Source: Saccoglossus kowalevskii (Eukaryota; Hemichordata; Enteropneusta; Harrimaniidae). From it: DNA of 33,810 bases. The DNA lies in contig NW_003138369.1 in assembly GCF_000003605.2 (NCBI RefSeq), positions 24,733-58,542 on the forward strand, given 5' to 3'. The position numbers were made by a program, and so were the translations under genes. A model generated the notes under the pieces. That model saw nothing but the letters and a program-made list of their open reading frames with translations. It searched no databases and was not told the origin of the DNA. This document shows, piece after piece, positions 9,809-19,934 of this stretch. How positions within the stretch are numbered: the first letter of the stretch is position 1; each line of letters opens with the position of its first letter.

Positions 9809-9961
9809 GGTCAGATAGTTGACGCGGTGGACGGTTTGGTGGTTGCTGAGGATCAACATATCCAATTGAAGCAATCATTCTTGTTGGCCAAAGCTGCTAG
9901 CCCTTTCGGCCAGCAGTTCATTGGTTGCATTCCCAGGACAAGACTTCTTGTTAGTGAGTAG
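9809..9961 (+). pseudogene. Gag-like C-terminal remnant
   Basis: An open stretch of 50 codons ends at TAG 9959-9961. It reads GQIVDAVDGLVVAEDQHIQ, then FLLAKAASPFGQQF. GC content and codon use differ from the surrounding intron. No catalytic motif is visible. It is assigned to the element only by position and composition. Confidence 0.35.
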
Positions 9962-10062
9962 TTTTAGATTTCTCTCAGTTTTTTGACCATTTCTGCATTT
10001 TTGTGTTAACAAATTTGCATTCCAGCTGCCGGAGCTTCCCCACGTCCGGTGAGCGTGCTACT

Positions 10063-10185
10063 CTGCCTAATGAGTAATAAATGGAATTTATTATTTCCGT
10101 CCCCACAAGCTTCTGAACGACCTGCTGTGTTGCACTGGAAACATTTGGGAGAATTGAGACATAAGTGGCCTTGACAGCATGGTCG
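10063..10185 (+). repeat. Internal complementary region of the DIRS-like element
   Basis: Bases 10063-10098 repeat the right terminus in direct orientation (GCCTAATGAGTAATAA, ATTTATTATTTCCG). Bases 10145-10180 are the reverse complement of sequence just inside the left terminus. Sequences belonging to both ends are therefore brought together here, as in the internal complementary region of DIRS elements. Confidence 0.55.
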
Positions 10186-10262
10186 TCCTGGGGGTGACCC
10201 CTTAGTCAGTTTTTTTTTTTTAGAGAATTGTTACCTTAGAGTGTTCCTTTTGGTCTCGGGTA

Positions 10263-10358
10263 TATTCTCTAATACCGGTAGTTTCCAACAGGGCTGTAAT
10301 CTGTAATTAAGCCTAACGAGTAATAATTGAAATTTATTATTTCCATAGATTTTCTGGT
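10263..10358 (+). repeat. Right inverted terminal repeat of the DIRS-like element
   Basis: It contains GGGCTGTAATCTGTAATTAA and CTAACGAGTAATAATTG and ends near TAGATTTTCTGGT. It is the inverse of 8056-8145. An extra ACCGGTA lies inside it (10274-10280). Confidence 0.75.
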
Positions 10359-10646
10359 AGGTATGATTATGTAAACAAAAAAAACGGGTTTGTACAACCC
10401 TTCTAATTTGTTCTATTGAATATATTTTGATGTATGAAGTAGTACCGTATGTCATGCCAGAAGTTATTTATGAATAGCAAAACATTTCCCAAATATTTTT
10501 GTGACTTATGTTGTGTCAAATTATGTCAGTTTTCAGCAAGAGTCAAGTTCAACTGTACTCAAGACTTTTCAACTATTTTGTCTGTTTTTCATGTATAAAG
10601 TAGTACGTGTCAAATACCAACAGCAACAATTTAGATACTTGCAAGT

Positions 10647-10914
10647 TTAAAGGGCAGTGGTCGTTACGCCGTGCGTGTTCGAATTTCATGTAAACAAACT
10701 ATGTATTTTACACGCGTTGTGTACATCGCTATGAGTCCCATATCGAACAAGACGCGGCACGACAACCACCCTTTAATATTGGTTACTGTGGTTGCTTGGT
10801 TACCATATGCGCGATGCATACACTTCAGGTACCCAGGGATACGCAGATGTAGACTGATATATGTTGGTGTTGTATTGTCGAACACGACGCGGCGCAACTA
10901 CCACCACCCTTTAA
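10647..10914. mobile_element. TTAAAGGG-ended MITE-like element, two joined copies
   Basis: The left end TTAAAGGGCAGTGGTCGTTA (10647) is inverted at 10776 (GACAACCACCCTTTAA) and again at 10914 (CAACTACCACCACCCTTTAA). The first unit, 10647-10776 (130 bp), has arms of about 35 bp sharing GCCGTGC and TGTTCGA words. The second right end suggests a nested or tandem insertion. A 111-bp relative lies at 30539-30649, sharing GTTCGAATTTCATGTAAA and ATGAGTCCCATAT. Confidence 0.72.
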
Positions 10915-11292
10915 TTGCCCTCAAGACTTTTCAACCATCAATTCTAATGCAACCTTCTAAATGTGCATATTTTTTGTGAACATTTCGGTTTCTTCATTGT
11001 AAAAGGCAATGACGACGCAACATATTTCCTAATTTTACCCCCCAAAGACATACCCCCCCAATCTGTCACATGGTGAACTAAAATGATCATTTACTTTCTT
11101 TTCCAAGGGGGGTACTCGGATAAACGACCACCCCTAACAAATCATTATTTTCTGAGTTGAGGACACTGAGCGCTAACACGGTCGAGTACGGTATACATGT
11201 ATGTATTTATATTACTTATTTTATTTCAAGAATGTCATTGGATATAGTTTAAAATTAATATTATGGTATATTTTTTATTTTTTTTATTTCAG

Positions 11293-11367
11293 AATTGCAC
11301 TGATGAAAACGATGATAAGATAGAGATTAATAGTTGTGAAATGAAAGATTACTGCGGCATCCCTTAG
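11293..11367 (+). CDS. Gene A last exon: Cys-containing C-terminus
   Basis: The 75-nt exon follows TTTTTATTTCAG in phase 0 and ends with TAG at 11365-11367. It encodes NCTDENDDKIEINSCEMKDY and then CGIP. It is acidic, with three cysteines and one sequon (NCT). There is no hydrophobic anchor, which points to a secreted product. The last cysteine sits four residues from the end (CGIP is not a CaaX prenylation box of the usual type, and a secreted protein would not be prenylated). The exon is short, so its assignment rests on a strong acceptor, phase match and stop. Confidence 0.72.
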   Translation, partial: NCTDENDDKIEINSCEMKDYCGIP

Positions 11368-11520
11368 ATATCCCAGAGAAGAGACTCATGGACTCTTCTG
11401 CAATATACCGTAAAACCATTAATTTTGTTATTTTCATTGTTTTTCTAGCAAATTTAAACAACATCTAATATTTTTACTGTTTACATCTTGCTTAAAATAT
11501 TTGCATTGTCCTAAAGAACT

Positions 11521-11690
11521 ATTGTAAAATACCTTATTTCCGCTGCAATTTTTGTGTTTCACTGATTTTTGATGAGTTGAATGTAAAATATAGAAAAAAA
11601 TTCATATTCAATGGATTTTATTTTCACTAATCATCCCTTCAGCATAGATAGCAAATACTAATTTCAAGCAAAAATAGAGTATTTTACAGT
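11521..11690. mobile_element. MITE-like element, ACTGTAAAA family (subtype 2)
   Basis: It starts ATTGTAAAATACCTTATTTC and ends with the inverse AGTATTTTACAGT. The interior shares TTTGATGAGTTGAA with the copy at 14229-14417. It is non-coding. Confidence 0.65.
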
Positions 11691-11736
11691 AGTAAGCCAA
11701 ATGCTACATTATTGTTAAAATATGTCATGTAAGCAC

Positions 11737-11742
11737 AATAAA
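11737..11742 (+). promoter_or_regulatory. Candidate polyadenylation signal of gene A
   Basis: An AATAAA hexamer lies 370 bp after the stop codon and is followed by a G-rich patch. AATAAA is common in such AT-rich DNA and other copies occur downstream (for example near 12217), so the choice is uncertain. Confidence 0.3.
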
Positions 11743-13121
11743 TGGGGGAAGTGAAATCACTAATTATGCAATGTTAATCTAAAAGAATGCTTTTACAGTT
11801 TATTAAACTTCCTTGTATGTATAAAAAAGAACTTATTATTAAAATCATTTAAAGTAAGATTTATCATCAAGCTATGAAGGTAGTTGACATAATGTGACAT
11901 TGTGAACACACCTATGATAGACAATTCACCTCCCCACAATCAAACATTAGTTTGACAACGTGCAGCTAGTGATCGCGATTTTCTGTGCTTTGTTCTGTAT
12001 TTGCTATGTTAGAAGTGCACCTCCAATAGAACTGCATATAAACCAAAAGTTGCCTGTGTTGTGCTGAATTATTAAAATTTGACACATTTTTCTCATAGAA
12101 ACACCTGCAATGTACATCAGTATTTGCATTATTAATAGAGCAAACACAGTATTTAGTATTTTCTATATCTGAATTGTTCGCTATCTTTTTAATAGCAAGC
12201 TTAAGTACCTTATACAATAAATGTAACAAAAAGCTACCATTTTCTAATATGATAAACTTAGTTTGCAGTATAGATTTATTGAATATTAATACTAATACTA
12301 AATAAAAGTACCTATGCTGAATTTTACTTAGGCATGGATGTTTCTACAGAAATTTATAAAATTGATTGTTACATTCAATGTAGTATACCGGTAATTATTT
12401 TTATAGCGACATATTTTTCTCCTAAAATCTGTGTACATGTAGTTGGTTCAACATTTTAGAGAAAACTATTAATTGAATTAATTAATTTTGGCTGAATGTA
12501 GGCATTTGTTAGGAAGGCATTGTTCTTGTACGAGGATACAAACGCCCATATTTGGGTTGAAATCTTTGTATTACGTGCTTCTCAGATGATAAACATGTAT
12601 TTTACTCTCCAAAATAAATATGCGCATCACTGGTTAACGAAACCTAGCAAAAGTTTTTTGTGGGTGCTGCCACCTCAAGTCATCGCCCTCTGTGTAGCAA
12701 CTGTCAATATACACTTCCTTGAAAACCTGTAAGGTACTGTGTTTTTGACAGCACAATAGTCTAGCAAATGCATACTCAGTTAAAGTATTTGTTAAAGGCC
12801 GGTTTGGGTCTCCATGCACCGCTTTTTGAGGTGTGCTTCTAATAAAATAATTTCTGTATTTGGTGGATTTATTAAATTCATGTTTGATCATATATAAGCA
12901 GTTTATTACTAAGATTACCATATGGAGCTGGGAAGAAACTTGTAGAGCTTTCTAGTTTTACAAATTTGTTTATACATGTAAATAAGAAACAACACTGATT
13001 TGAAGTACCGATAGTCATTGAATGTATTAATTGAATGTTTTTTTTGCATTGTGTCTGAACCAATTTTTTTTTAATATTTAGAGGCTAACAGTTGTATTTC
13101 TTTGATTTTTGACTTTTACCA

Positions 13122-13400
13122 AATAGTCAGAGGCTGTTGGATTTCATAATAATTACAGTCTTTCAAATTTTGCCAATAGTTATTATTGAGGCTGTAAGGT
13201 ATTTTGTTTATTTTTAATAACCTGGTCTTTACTTTAGGTTGAGAATAGTCAGAGGCTATTGTATTTCATAATAATTACAGTCTTTCAAATTTTGCCGATA
13301 GTTATTATTGAGGCTGTAATGTATTTTGTTTATTTTTAATAACCTGGTCGTTACTTTAGGTTGAGAATGGTCAGAGGCTATTGTATTTTATTCATTTTTA
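13122..13400 (+). repeat. 122-bp tandem repeat, about 2.3 copies
   Basis: Units start at 13122, 13244 and 13366 with AATAGTCAGAGGCT (AATGGTCAGAGGCT in the third). Each full unit contains CATAATAATTACAGTC, TAGTTATTATTGAGGCTG and AATAACCTGGTC. The first two units differ at only a few positions. A weaker partial copy may precede them from about 13079. No coding potential. Confidence 0.88.
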
Positions 13401-14228
13401 ATAACAAGAGTACAGTCTTCTGACTTTTACAAGGTGAAGTCATTTGACAATGACAATTTTTTTTTAACATAATTTTGGGTTTAATATCTGGAGAGAACTT
13501 GATACGTTTGTTTTTATTGAATATTTGAACATGTATTATGATCTACCATTAGCAAATGTTTGGGATTAGATGCCTGCAGGACTCTGAAGACCCTGACATG
13601 ATAAATGGTAAAAAAACAAAGCAACATTTAGTAACAGTTCATTGATGTAAATAATTTTTCAAATATATAACACTTTGTGCTGCTACTCAAACATCCTATG
13701 AGGGAGACCTTACAAATCTTGGAGGAGGGCTCAGTGAGTCATCACTTCAATTGCCTGATGATTAATTTTCATATTGGAATGACTATTATACAAATTTTTA
13801 AATATTTTTTGAGAAAAGTGTAAAAGCTTATCCCTACAAGAGTTAAAAGTCACCCCCTCCTCGGAGACCAATTGGCAATTGTAAAACATTTCAACTGTCA
13901 TTTTATAAAGATGCTAAAAAAATTAAATAATTTTTAGTAAATTGTTTCCATGATGGAATTCTGTTTGTCTGCTATTTCATTAGTTAACTTTTACACATAT
14001 AACTGTACTTATTTATTTGGTTATTGTCATTCTGTCATAATGTTTATTCATGATTTAAATTACTGTTGATGGGATATAATAAATTAACACATTTTTAAAA
14101 AAAATTGTTGCCTGTTTGTTGGTTTTCTTTTTCTGTAAATAACTCTATAAATAATGACTACCTCTCACCTCCCCCGTTACATGTACATGTATCAACAAAT
14201 ACATCAGTTTGAAAATGGTTATATATTC

Positions 14229-14417
14229 TGTAAAATACTTATTTTAGTTGGAATTAATTTTCGCTGAAAAGACTTTTTGTGTGTTTTGCATGGAATTTAT
14301 TATCCATGGTCTTTGATGAGTTGAAATATGTGAATAGATTTTTTTTGCTGGATTAAATTTCTTTCAGTAATTAAAGATGTGTTGCAAGCGAAAATAAGTA
14401 AGTAAGTATTTTACAGT
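14229..14417. mobile_element. MITE-like element, ACTGTAAAA family (subtype 2)
   Basis: It is bounded by CTGTAAAATACTTATTTTAG and AGTATTTTACAG in inverse orientation, with TTAATTTTCGCTGAAAAGAC near the left arm. It is the inverse partner of sequence seen at 22827-22979 and 24212-24393. Confidence 0.7.
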
Positions 14418-15040
14418 ATATTGAGTTATTTTGTTTCCACAAGAATGTTTTTTTTATTACCTAATGTATAAAACAATATTTTCATTATAATATTCAAATG
14501 AGTTTCTGTGTTCAAATGGCTTGGTCCTGTCCTAAGAACATCCCTGGTTGTGTGAATACTCAATCTTTGAGTTACATTAATCTTGATTGCAGTGTAAGAG
14601 GTTGACCATTAAAAAACTTGGGGCTCAAGGACGATGACAGAATTAAAAAAAAAAAAAATTGGCACAGGAAAAAATCCTGGAAAAGAATCAATGAAAAAAA
14701 AAAAATCTGCATACCTAATTTTTGGAGAAAAAATATTCCATGCAGTGTAGAAAAACTAAAAAACAAAACTAAGAAGGAAAAACAATTACTTTTCACAATT
14801 TTTCTGTCATAGCCCAGAGTTTTTTAGCCCACTCTTCAAGAAATGTATCATTTATGGTTGAGAGACCCAACACTATAAGCATTTCTCTTATTTGTTCTAT
14901 TAGAAACACCATAGATCCAATAGAAGTACACCAGATCAATAAAATACAGCTTAGATTGCCTATCGACACAAGTCTGTTAATTGTGCATATGCTATATATA
15001 ATAAAGCTGCATCACAGCAGTTTAAAACAAAACACTAATG

Positions 15041-15051
15041 CCCCCCCCCCC
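15041..15051 (+). repeat. C11 homopolymer
   Basis: An uninterrupted run of 11 C lies in AT-rich intergenic DNA. Its length may be unreliable in the assembly. Confidence 0.9.
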
Positions 15052-15250
15052 AAATGATGTAACAAATTAAAATAAACCCAACTTTACAATTCAATTCTGG
15101 AATTCAAACTATTCGATATGCCATACAATGTATTTCACAGTCACAAAATTATTGTAATAAATAATAAAAAAACACAAATGTGCTGCTAATTTCTTATTTT
15201 TGCATAAGAAGCACTTGCAACTTGGGTTATGTGCACTAACATGTGGTTCC

Positions 15251-15507
15251 ATATGTCGGGAAGTTTGTTGTTGTCAAAAGCGCATTAATCCCATTCAAAC
15301 TATATTATTCGGTTAAGCGGAAGTAGACTCAACTGTTGAGGGCGTGAAGAGGCATAAGGTCAAAGGTGAAGTTCCTATCAATTCGTTCGTCTGCTACTGT
15401 AACACACCAAATTTACCTTGAATCTGTAGTAGTTTTTGTCCTCGTGTAGTCGAATTTGACAATTAAATCCACCAACTGTGTTTTGGGAATAACGTTATGA
15501 CGCGAAG
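15251..15507 (+). promoter_or_regulatory. Candidate promoter / non-coding first exon of gene B
   Basis: This interval is noticeably richer in CpG than its surroundings (AGCGCATTAA, TAAGCGGAAG, ATTCGTTCGTC, CCTCGTGTAGTCG, ATGACGCGAAG). It ends at a strong splice donor (AAG|GTAAGC at 15508). Gene B's start codon sits in an exon with its own acceptor and 23 nt of leader, so at least one upstream non-coding exon must exist. This is the best candidate in the window. It includes a DR1-like AGGTCAAAGGTGA at 15357-15369. No TATA box is obvious. The assignment is inference. Confidence 0.3.
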
Positions 15508-16599
15508 GTAAGCATACTTTTCAATTTTCCCTCAAAAAATATGTATATAAACAAAGAAACAGTGGACTGTAAAAAATGTATTATCGTCATGTTAGTGTTT
15601 GTATTTCTATTTGTGTTTAATATTGGTAGCGCGTCCATGTTTTTCGATACATGAATTTAAAAACATATTTATTCCTGGTGGTATACCGGAGACAATACGG
15701 CTCTTCAAATTTCACTCCCAGGTCTGTCAATATTTGCATATGAATAGACAACAACACGAACCAGGAAGTTGTGCACAAAAAATAGACGTAAAGGCAAATA
15801 ATGCAGCGTACTTCCTTCTAAATCTAACCGTTTTACGTGCTTTGACAGTCACCCTTTTCTGGGATACACAAATCGAAGATACTTTTTTTGAGTGCCTACC
15901 GATTTCACTTATTTGTTCAGGTAAGGGATACATACAATCTAGGGTATCATTCTTTTAATTGCTTGTTTACTGTGGTCATGGAGGTAAGGAAAAATTTTCA
16001 ACTTCATACTACAGTGAATATTTCATTTACCTTCAATACTTCAAAATATGTAATCCAAAATTAGATATGAACATAGAATTTAAATCTGCAGTGATATATC
16101 ATTTACCTGCCAAAACACTGCCATATATTGGTTTGTTTGTCTACACACTAATATTAATACTTGTATCATATTGTATGACTACCGGTAGTACTCGTTTGAT
16201 TTACTGTACATGTCCTTGGACTGATGTTTCTACAGAATATAAATGTGCACACAAAAGATAATCTACACAAATGTAGTAACATTGGTTGAATTACCATCCT
16301 AGGTTGATCTTGATAAGCAATAGTGACTTAGTTACATCATGTAGGTCTCTTTTTATCTCCATAGTTACATGACTAGACCAGGAGTGCCCAGGCGTTTTGG
16401 CCACAGAAGTACTGTAAATCCTTGTCTGTTTTGGCTATTAAACATATTATTTTGTGCAATTTAGCTAGTCCATAAAATGTTGCTAATTCAGTAATGAAGT
16501 ACATTGTGTAATTTGCTAAAATGGCATGCAGCTATTATCGGTACTACCGGTACATGTATTGCCTACTTCTTCTTGAAAACCACTAACTTAGTTGGCAAC

Positions 16600-16665
16600 C
16601 ACCATGTAAACTAAAACTGGTGTGATATGGCAAGAACATTGTGAGAACAATAACCATGGTTGTTA
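16600..16665 (+). repeat. Short dispersed repeat, copy 1
   Basis: The phrase GATATGGCAAGAACATTGTG followed by AGAACAATAACCATGG is closely matched near 28067-28107 (GATATTGCAAGAGCATTGTG, then GGAACAATAGTCATGG). The family is unknown. Confidence 0.5.
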
Positions 16666-16675
16666 TCTCATCATA

Positions 16676-17118
16676 CAGATTATGAAAATGCCCTGTGTGA
16701 GACCTAGATGAAATTGAAGATGAAAAGCATTTTCTGCTTAACTGCAAATTGTATGAAAATGAAAGAAACCAGCTAGACACTGAGTCAAAAATATCACTGC
16801 CAAATATGACAGATGAAGAAAAAATTATAGCTATGTAGTATGATGAACGTCAATGAAAATAAAACAATTATAAAACTAGCTAAATACATATATAAATGTT
16901 TCAAAATTAGAAAAAAATAACATGAAAAAACCTCCATTCCATCCAAATAAACCACAATATTAATATTGAGGCATATACGCAAGGTTTTTTTTCTGTTATT
17001 ATCATCATTATTATGTTATTATTTTATTTTATTTTTTTCATCCTCACTTTCTTGTAATTTAACTCAAGATCCTATAAAGGATACAATATCAATAAAGTTT
17101 ATTATTATTATTATAATT
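16676..17118 (+). mobile_element. Non-LTR retrotransposon tail 1 (5'-truncated)
   Basis: Only the C-terminal end of the element's protein and its 3' UTR remain. The frame near 16690 shows CPV*, DLDEIEDEKHFLLNCKLY and a run ending DEEKIIAM before a stop; the second Cys codon of the CPxC pair has become TGA. A one-base shift then gives TIIKLAKYIYKCFKIRKK. The C-x2-C...E.HF...C..Y pattern is common at the end of LINE-type ORF2 proteins. The 3' end has a hairpin (17069-17082), CAATAAAG and an (ATT)n tail. Confidence 0.75.
17069..17082 (+). other. 3' hairpin of retroelement tail 1
   Basis: Stem ATCCT / AGGAT around loop ATAA, about 25 bp before the ATT tail. Equivalent hairpins with different stem bases occur in the other two tails. 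Confidence 0.6.
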
Positions 17119-18260
17119 ACAAAGACTGCAGAGCTATTTCGATCATTATTTATAACTTGTTTTTCTTAACCTTCCTACTGGTACTGTACATAACTTAATG
17201 AGAGTATAATTTCTGCAGTAAATTGTAAAGTTCTCAAATTTATCAAGACTTCCTTTGAGTAAAGGGTAGACAGTCAATATAGGTACATACATACATACAA
17301 TGTGTAGTCAGGTTCTTTTTAGCCCCAGAAATTCCAGACGCTAGGCAGTCATTGTGTAAATTGTCGGGTTACGTGATATAACATTGAAAACCAAACAAAC
17401 AGTACCGGTACATGTAGCACATGGTTTGTATGAATTCCATGATGCAATAGTCCCACCCAATTTGCCTATCAGTGTTTCTAGCCCTCAAATCTTGTGGTTG
17501 TTGTTAGCCAATGGTTTTTTTCCCCTCACTTTTTATTTGAGACATGAAGTATGAGGGTGTACTTCAACTGATTTATATAGCTGTTAGACGCATGTGTGAC
17601 ATTTTATTGTAGACAAGTACCAGTGACCTGTGGATTAAAACTGGCTGCTTTTCTGAGAATATTGATGGTAGAAAGCCTGACAAATGTGTGTGTTTTATTT
17701 ACATCCATTTTGTAAAAGTATGAGCTGGCGAACATGTATTTTCTGGCCAGAACTTTATTATTTACCCGGTATATGTGGTTTTAGCAAATTAAAACCATTA
17801 TTTTGATCTTTGTAACCTGTTTTGGGGGGGAAAAAATCACCCAAATTGTACATTATTGTATTTGTAAGTCTAATTAGTGGTATGAGCCAGTAAACTGAAT
17901 GTTTCCAACTTGCAACGTAGAAATTCCACTCAAATAAATCTGCCATCATCTTTCAACTAATTCGTACCAGCCTCTGAAAATGTGCACATTATTCTAAGCA
18001 AGAAAAAACGAACATGCAAATTATCTTTGGCTGTAGCATAATATTTTCATATATTTTAAAGATTTTTTGGAGGTGAAAAACTATGTCACGGTTGTATTTA
18101 CTCAGCAAAACACATGCATACGTTAGATGTCAGCCATTGTTCTTTTGACTTTTTATATTTTTTGTCCTACCCTTGCATGTGCTAGGTAGGTTACGAATGT
18201 GCAATACAATAGATTTTGCTGTTACCATAACAATTATTGCCACTATTTTGTTAATTTCAG

Positions 18261-18368
18261 GTTTTATTAGAGATCATAAGACCATGAATGTACTGTGCAG
18301 CTGTTTGTTCATACTACATGTGGTTGCAGTTTTCCAAGTTGTGGATGCAGTTACAGTTCTCTATGACG
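18261..18368 (+). CDS. Gene B exon: start codon and signal peptide
   Basis: The exon follows TTAATTTCAG and ends in phase 1 at GTAAAG. The first ATG in the exon (18284, context ACCATGA) opens MNVLCSCLFILHVVAVFQVV and then DAVTVLYD. Residues 3-20 form a hydrophobic core, and cleavage near VVDA|VT is plausible. The 23-nt leader means transcription starts in an upstream non-coding exon. The exon joins in phase to FKDEIISFSG of the next one, where the sema propeller begins. Confidence 0.78.
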
Positions 18369-18689
18369 GTAAAGTAGTACTTTTTATATAGCTATATGAA
18401 TTTCATCTCAATGGTAACTATAATATTGACTATAGAAAATAAATTACTATACTAGGAAGACCACAAGCTCATGGTCTTGTTTATTCAAATTTTAACAAGT
18501 TGTGCTTGTTTTGGTAGTGATACCTTGGTTGTGCCTCTATTCCACATGTACATACCTGGTATATATCCAACTATTAATCTTAACGACCATTTTGTAACTA
18601 ATCTGCAAGACACAGGGATATCCTAATAAAATAATGTCTTGTTCAGCTTCTCATAAAAGGAGACTATCACTCAAGTAGCGCTTACCAGT

Positions 18690-19264
18690 AGTCTGTTTAC
18701 ATACATTTGTGTTCATAAATACATTTGAAAAATATCTCACCACAATCAAAAATCCAAATCATAGAGCTGCTATGACAAAACTCAGAATAAGTGCTCATAC
18801 CCTTCAAATCGAAAGGGGCAGATATAATAACATTTTAGCGGAGGACCGAATTTGCCCAGTTTGTGACAAACAGGAAATTGAAAACGAAAAACATTTTCTT
18901 CTCAATTGTAATCTATACAAGAAGGAATGAGAAATCATGATCATAATAAAAGCAACTTGGGGACGGATGACGAACAACTTACAGATATACTAAAAAGTAA
19001 AAATGACAAAACAATCATTGAGCTAGGAAAATTCATCCACACTTGTTTCAAATTACGACAAGAAAAAATCCTAAAATGCCAGATGCCACAACCAACCAAC
19101 CACCAAATAATTAATTTTTTTTTTTTCTCTTCTTTTCTTTATTCAATTGTCTGTAAATGTCTTGTATTTTTTTTTGCTATCTTTTTGTATTAACTTTATT
19201 GTATTTTCAACTAAGATCCCACTTCGGGATACGGTTTCAATAAAGATTATTATTATTATTATTA
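18690..19264 (+). mobile_element. Non-LTR retrotransposon tail 2 (5'-truncated)
   Basis: The frame 18709-18930 encodes the C-terminal end of a LINE-type protein: TKLRISAHTLQIERGRYNN, then RICPVCDKQEIENEKHF and LLNCNLYKKE. A frame shift at about 18927 moves it to a second frame with KTIIELGKFIHTCFKLRQEK. 'LRISAH.L.IE.GRY...R.C..C....E.E.HFL..C..Y' is a widespread signature of this protein end in marine invertebrates. The 3' UTR has a hairpin at 19216-19230, TTTCAATAAAG and an (ATT)n tail. The missing 5' part is normal truncation during target-primed reverse transcription. Confidence 0.85.
19216..19230 (+). other. 3' hairpin of retroelement tail 2
   Basis: Stem ATCCC / GGGAT around loop ACTTC, at the same distance from the ATT tail as in tail 1. 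Confidence 0.6.
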
Positions 19265-19934
19265 CATTTTTTCTGGTGAATTTCAGAACTAGCAGCATTC
19301 TTTAAATCATTTATAGAACAGCATTTTATCAAAGTCCAACAAGCAAAAATGTTTTAAGCTCGAGCCAATTTGGGCTCCAATAATTCCTTGGTGTTGATGT
19401 CAAGAGTGCTGTTTCAAGCTAGTATCTAAATGAACTAGATCACACAACCGTATAAGCGCACAAGACATAATCCCTTGTTATTTGGTGGAAGGACTAATAG
19501 TTCAGCTCTGATAGATCTATCAGTCTAAGATTGCTGCCGAGTAAATCTAGCATAGCATTAAATTCACAGCGTAGCAAATTATAGATACCTGCACCAACTA
19601 AGATGTCAATGACATAATTTTTCTGCTTGAGCAGTAGTTAAAATTAGGCAATAACACTGCACTGAAGGAGAACATACATGTATTTATATGGGTGGGTGTG
19701 TCTTATGTATAAATAGTGTAATAACAAAACACTCATAAATCTAATGATTTATGTTCACTTTTAAATATCAATAAATGATTCAGCACATGATGATGAATAT
19801 TATTTCTATTTTGAAAAATATTGATGACATATTTTGAGAATAAAGACAGTATATTGATGTTAGGTTGGTGATATAATGCAGTTGGCAGTATATGGCCCGT
19901 TATAGCATTTATATCTACACATCGAGAACTTACA

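Larger units (their letters stand above)
8056..10358 (+). mobile_element. Decayed retroelement with inverted termini, DIRS-like
   Basis: Left (8056-8145) and right (10263-10358) ends are inverted copies of each other. Both contain TGGAAATAATAAATTTCA, ATTACTCGTTAGGC, ACAGATTACAGCCC and TTAGAGAATA in the same order. A third partial copy of the right terminus lies at 10063-10098, in direct orientation, and bases 10145-10180 are complementary to 8150-8190 just inside the left end (AGGCCACTT, CTCAATTCTC). Inverted termini plus an internal complementary region are the layout of DIRS-type tyrosine-recombinase retrotransposons. Remnant reading frames are compatible with a gag protein. No reverse transcriptase or recombinase domain remains, so this would be a deleted, non-autonomous copy. 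A DNA transposon with long inverted repeats is the alternative. Confidence 0.6.
8006..11292. other. Longest intron of gene A, filled by a retroelement and a MITE
   Basis: The 3.3-kb intron is mostly an element with inverted termini at 8056-10358 and a small TTAAAGGG-ended element at 10647-10914. The central part (about 8640-9960) is clearly more GC-rich than the host sequence around it. Bases 10985-11200 hold C- and G-rich tracts around a 'GGATAAACGACCACCCCTAA' phrase that I cannot assign. Confidence 0.6.
362..11367 (+). other. Gene A: semaphorin, 3' part (sema C-terminus, PSI, two Ig, secreted tail)
   Basis: Gene span covering seven exons that splice in phase (362-578, 1421-1500, 2221-2414, 3256-3326, 5472-6011, 7908-8005, 11293-11367) into 424 codons and a TAG. 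All introns are GT-AG and every exon phase matches its neighbour, which is strong evidence that the model is right. Semaphorins are guidance ligands for plexin receptors: the sema beta-propeller binds plexin and the PSI and Ig modules follow it. No transmembrane stretch or GPI-type hydrophobic tail is visible after the Ig domains, so secretion is inferred. That architecture recalls invertebrate class 2 semaphorins, but those usually have one Ig domain whereas two are seen here. The 5' exons, with signal peptide and most of the propeller, lie before base 1. The class assignment is tentative. Confidence 0.88.
11368..15250. other. 3' UTR of gene A and intergenic DNA
   Basis: The first few hundred bases should be the 3' untranslated region. 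Beyond it lie inverted-repeat elements (11521-11690, 14229-14417), a 122-bp tandem repeat (13122-13400), A-rich runs (14640-14705) and a C-run (15041-15051). I see no protein-coding or RNA gene on either strand. Confidence 0.55.
15508..18260. other. Upstream region or first intron of gene B
   Basis: This region holds one retroelement tail (16676-17118), a repeat fragment related to about 28050-28110 (16600-16665), an ATAC microsatellite near 17286, and several ACCGGTA words. An open frame of 119 codons at 15599-15958 matches no family I recognise and may be chance. No semaphorin exon is visible. Confidence 0.5.

Noticed and set aside
11737-11760. Treating the AATAAA at 11737 as a proven poly(A) site
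   Set aside because: AATAAA occurs many times downstream by chance. It is listed only as a candidate.
14618-14812. Lys-rich open frame
   Set aside because: It is a translation of poly-A runs in low-complexity DNA.
15599-15958. 119-codon open frame with a hydrophobic N-terminus
   Set aside because: No family motif, no matching splice or promoter signals, and AT-rich composition like its surroundings. An opposite-strand frame is also open here, as expected by chance.
17101-17118. ATT microsatellites at 17101 and 19246 considered as independent simple repeats
   Set aside because: Both are directly attached to retroelement 3' ends and are better read as their tails.
18455-18479. Small inverted pair AAGACCA...TGGTCTT
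   Set aside because: A 7-bp stem in AT-rich DNA is expected by chance and there is no second copy.
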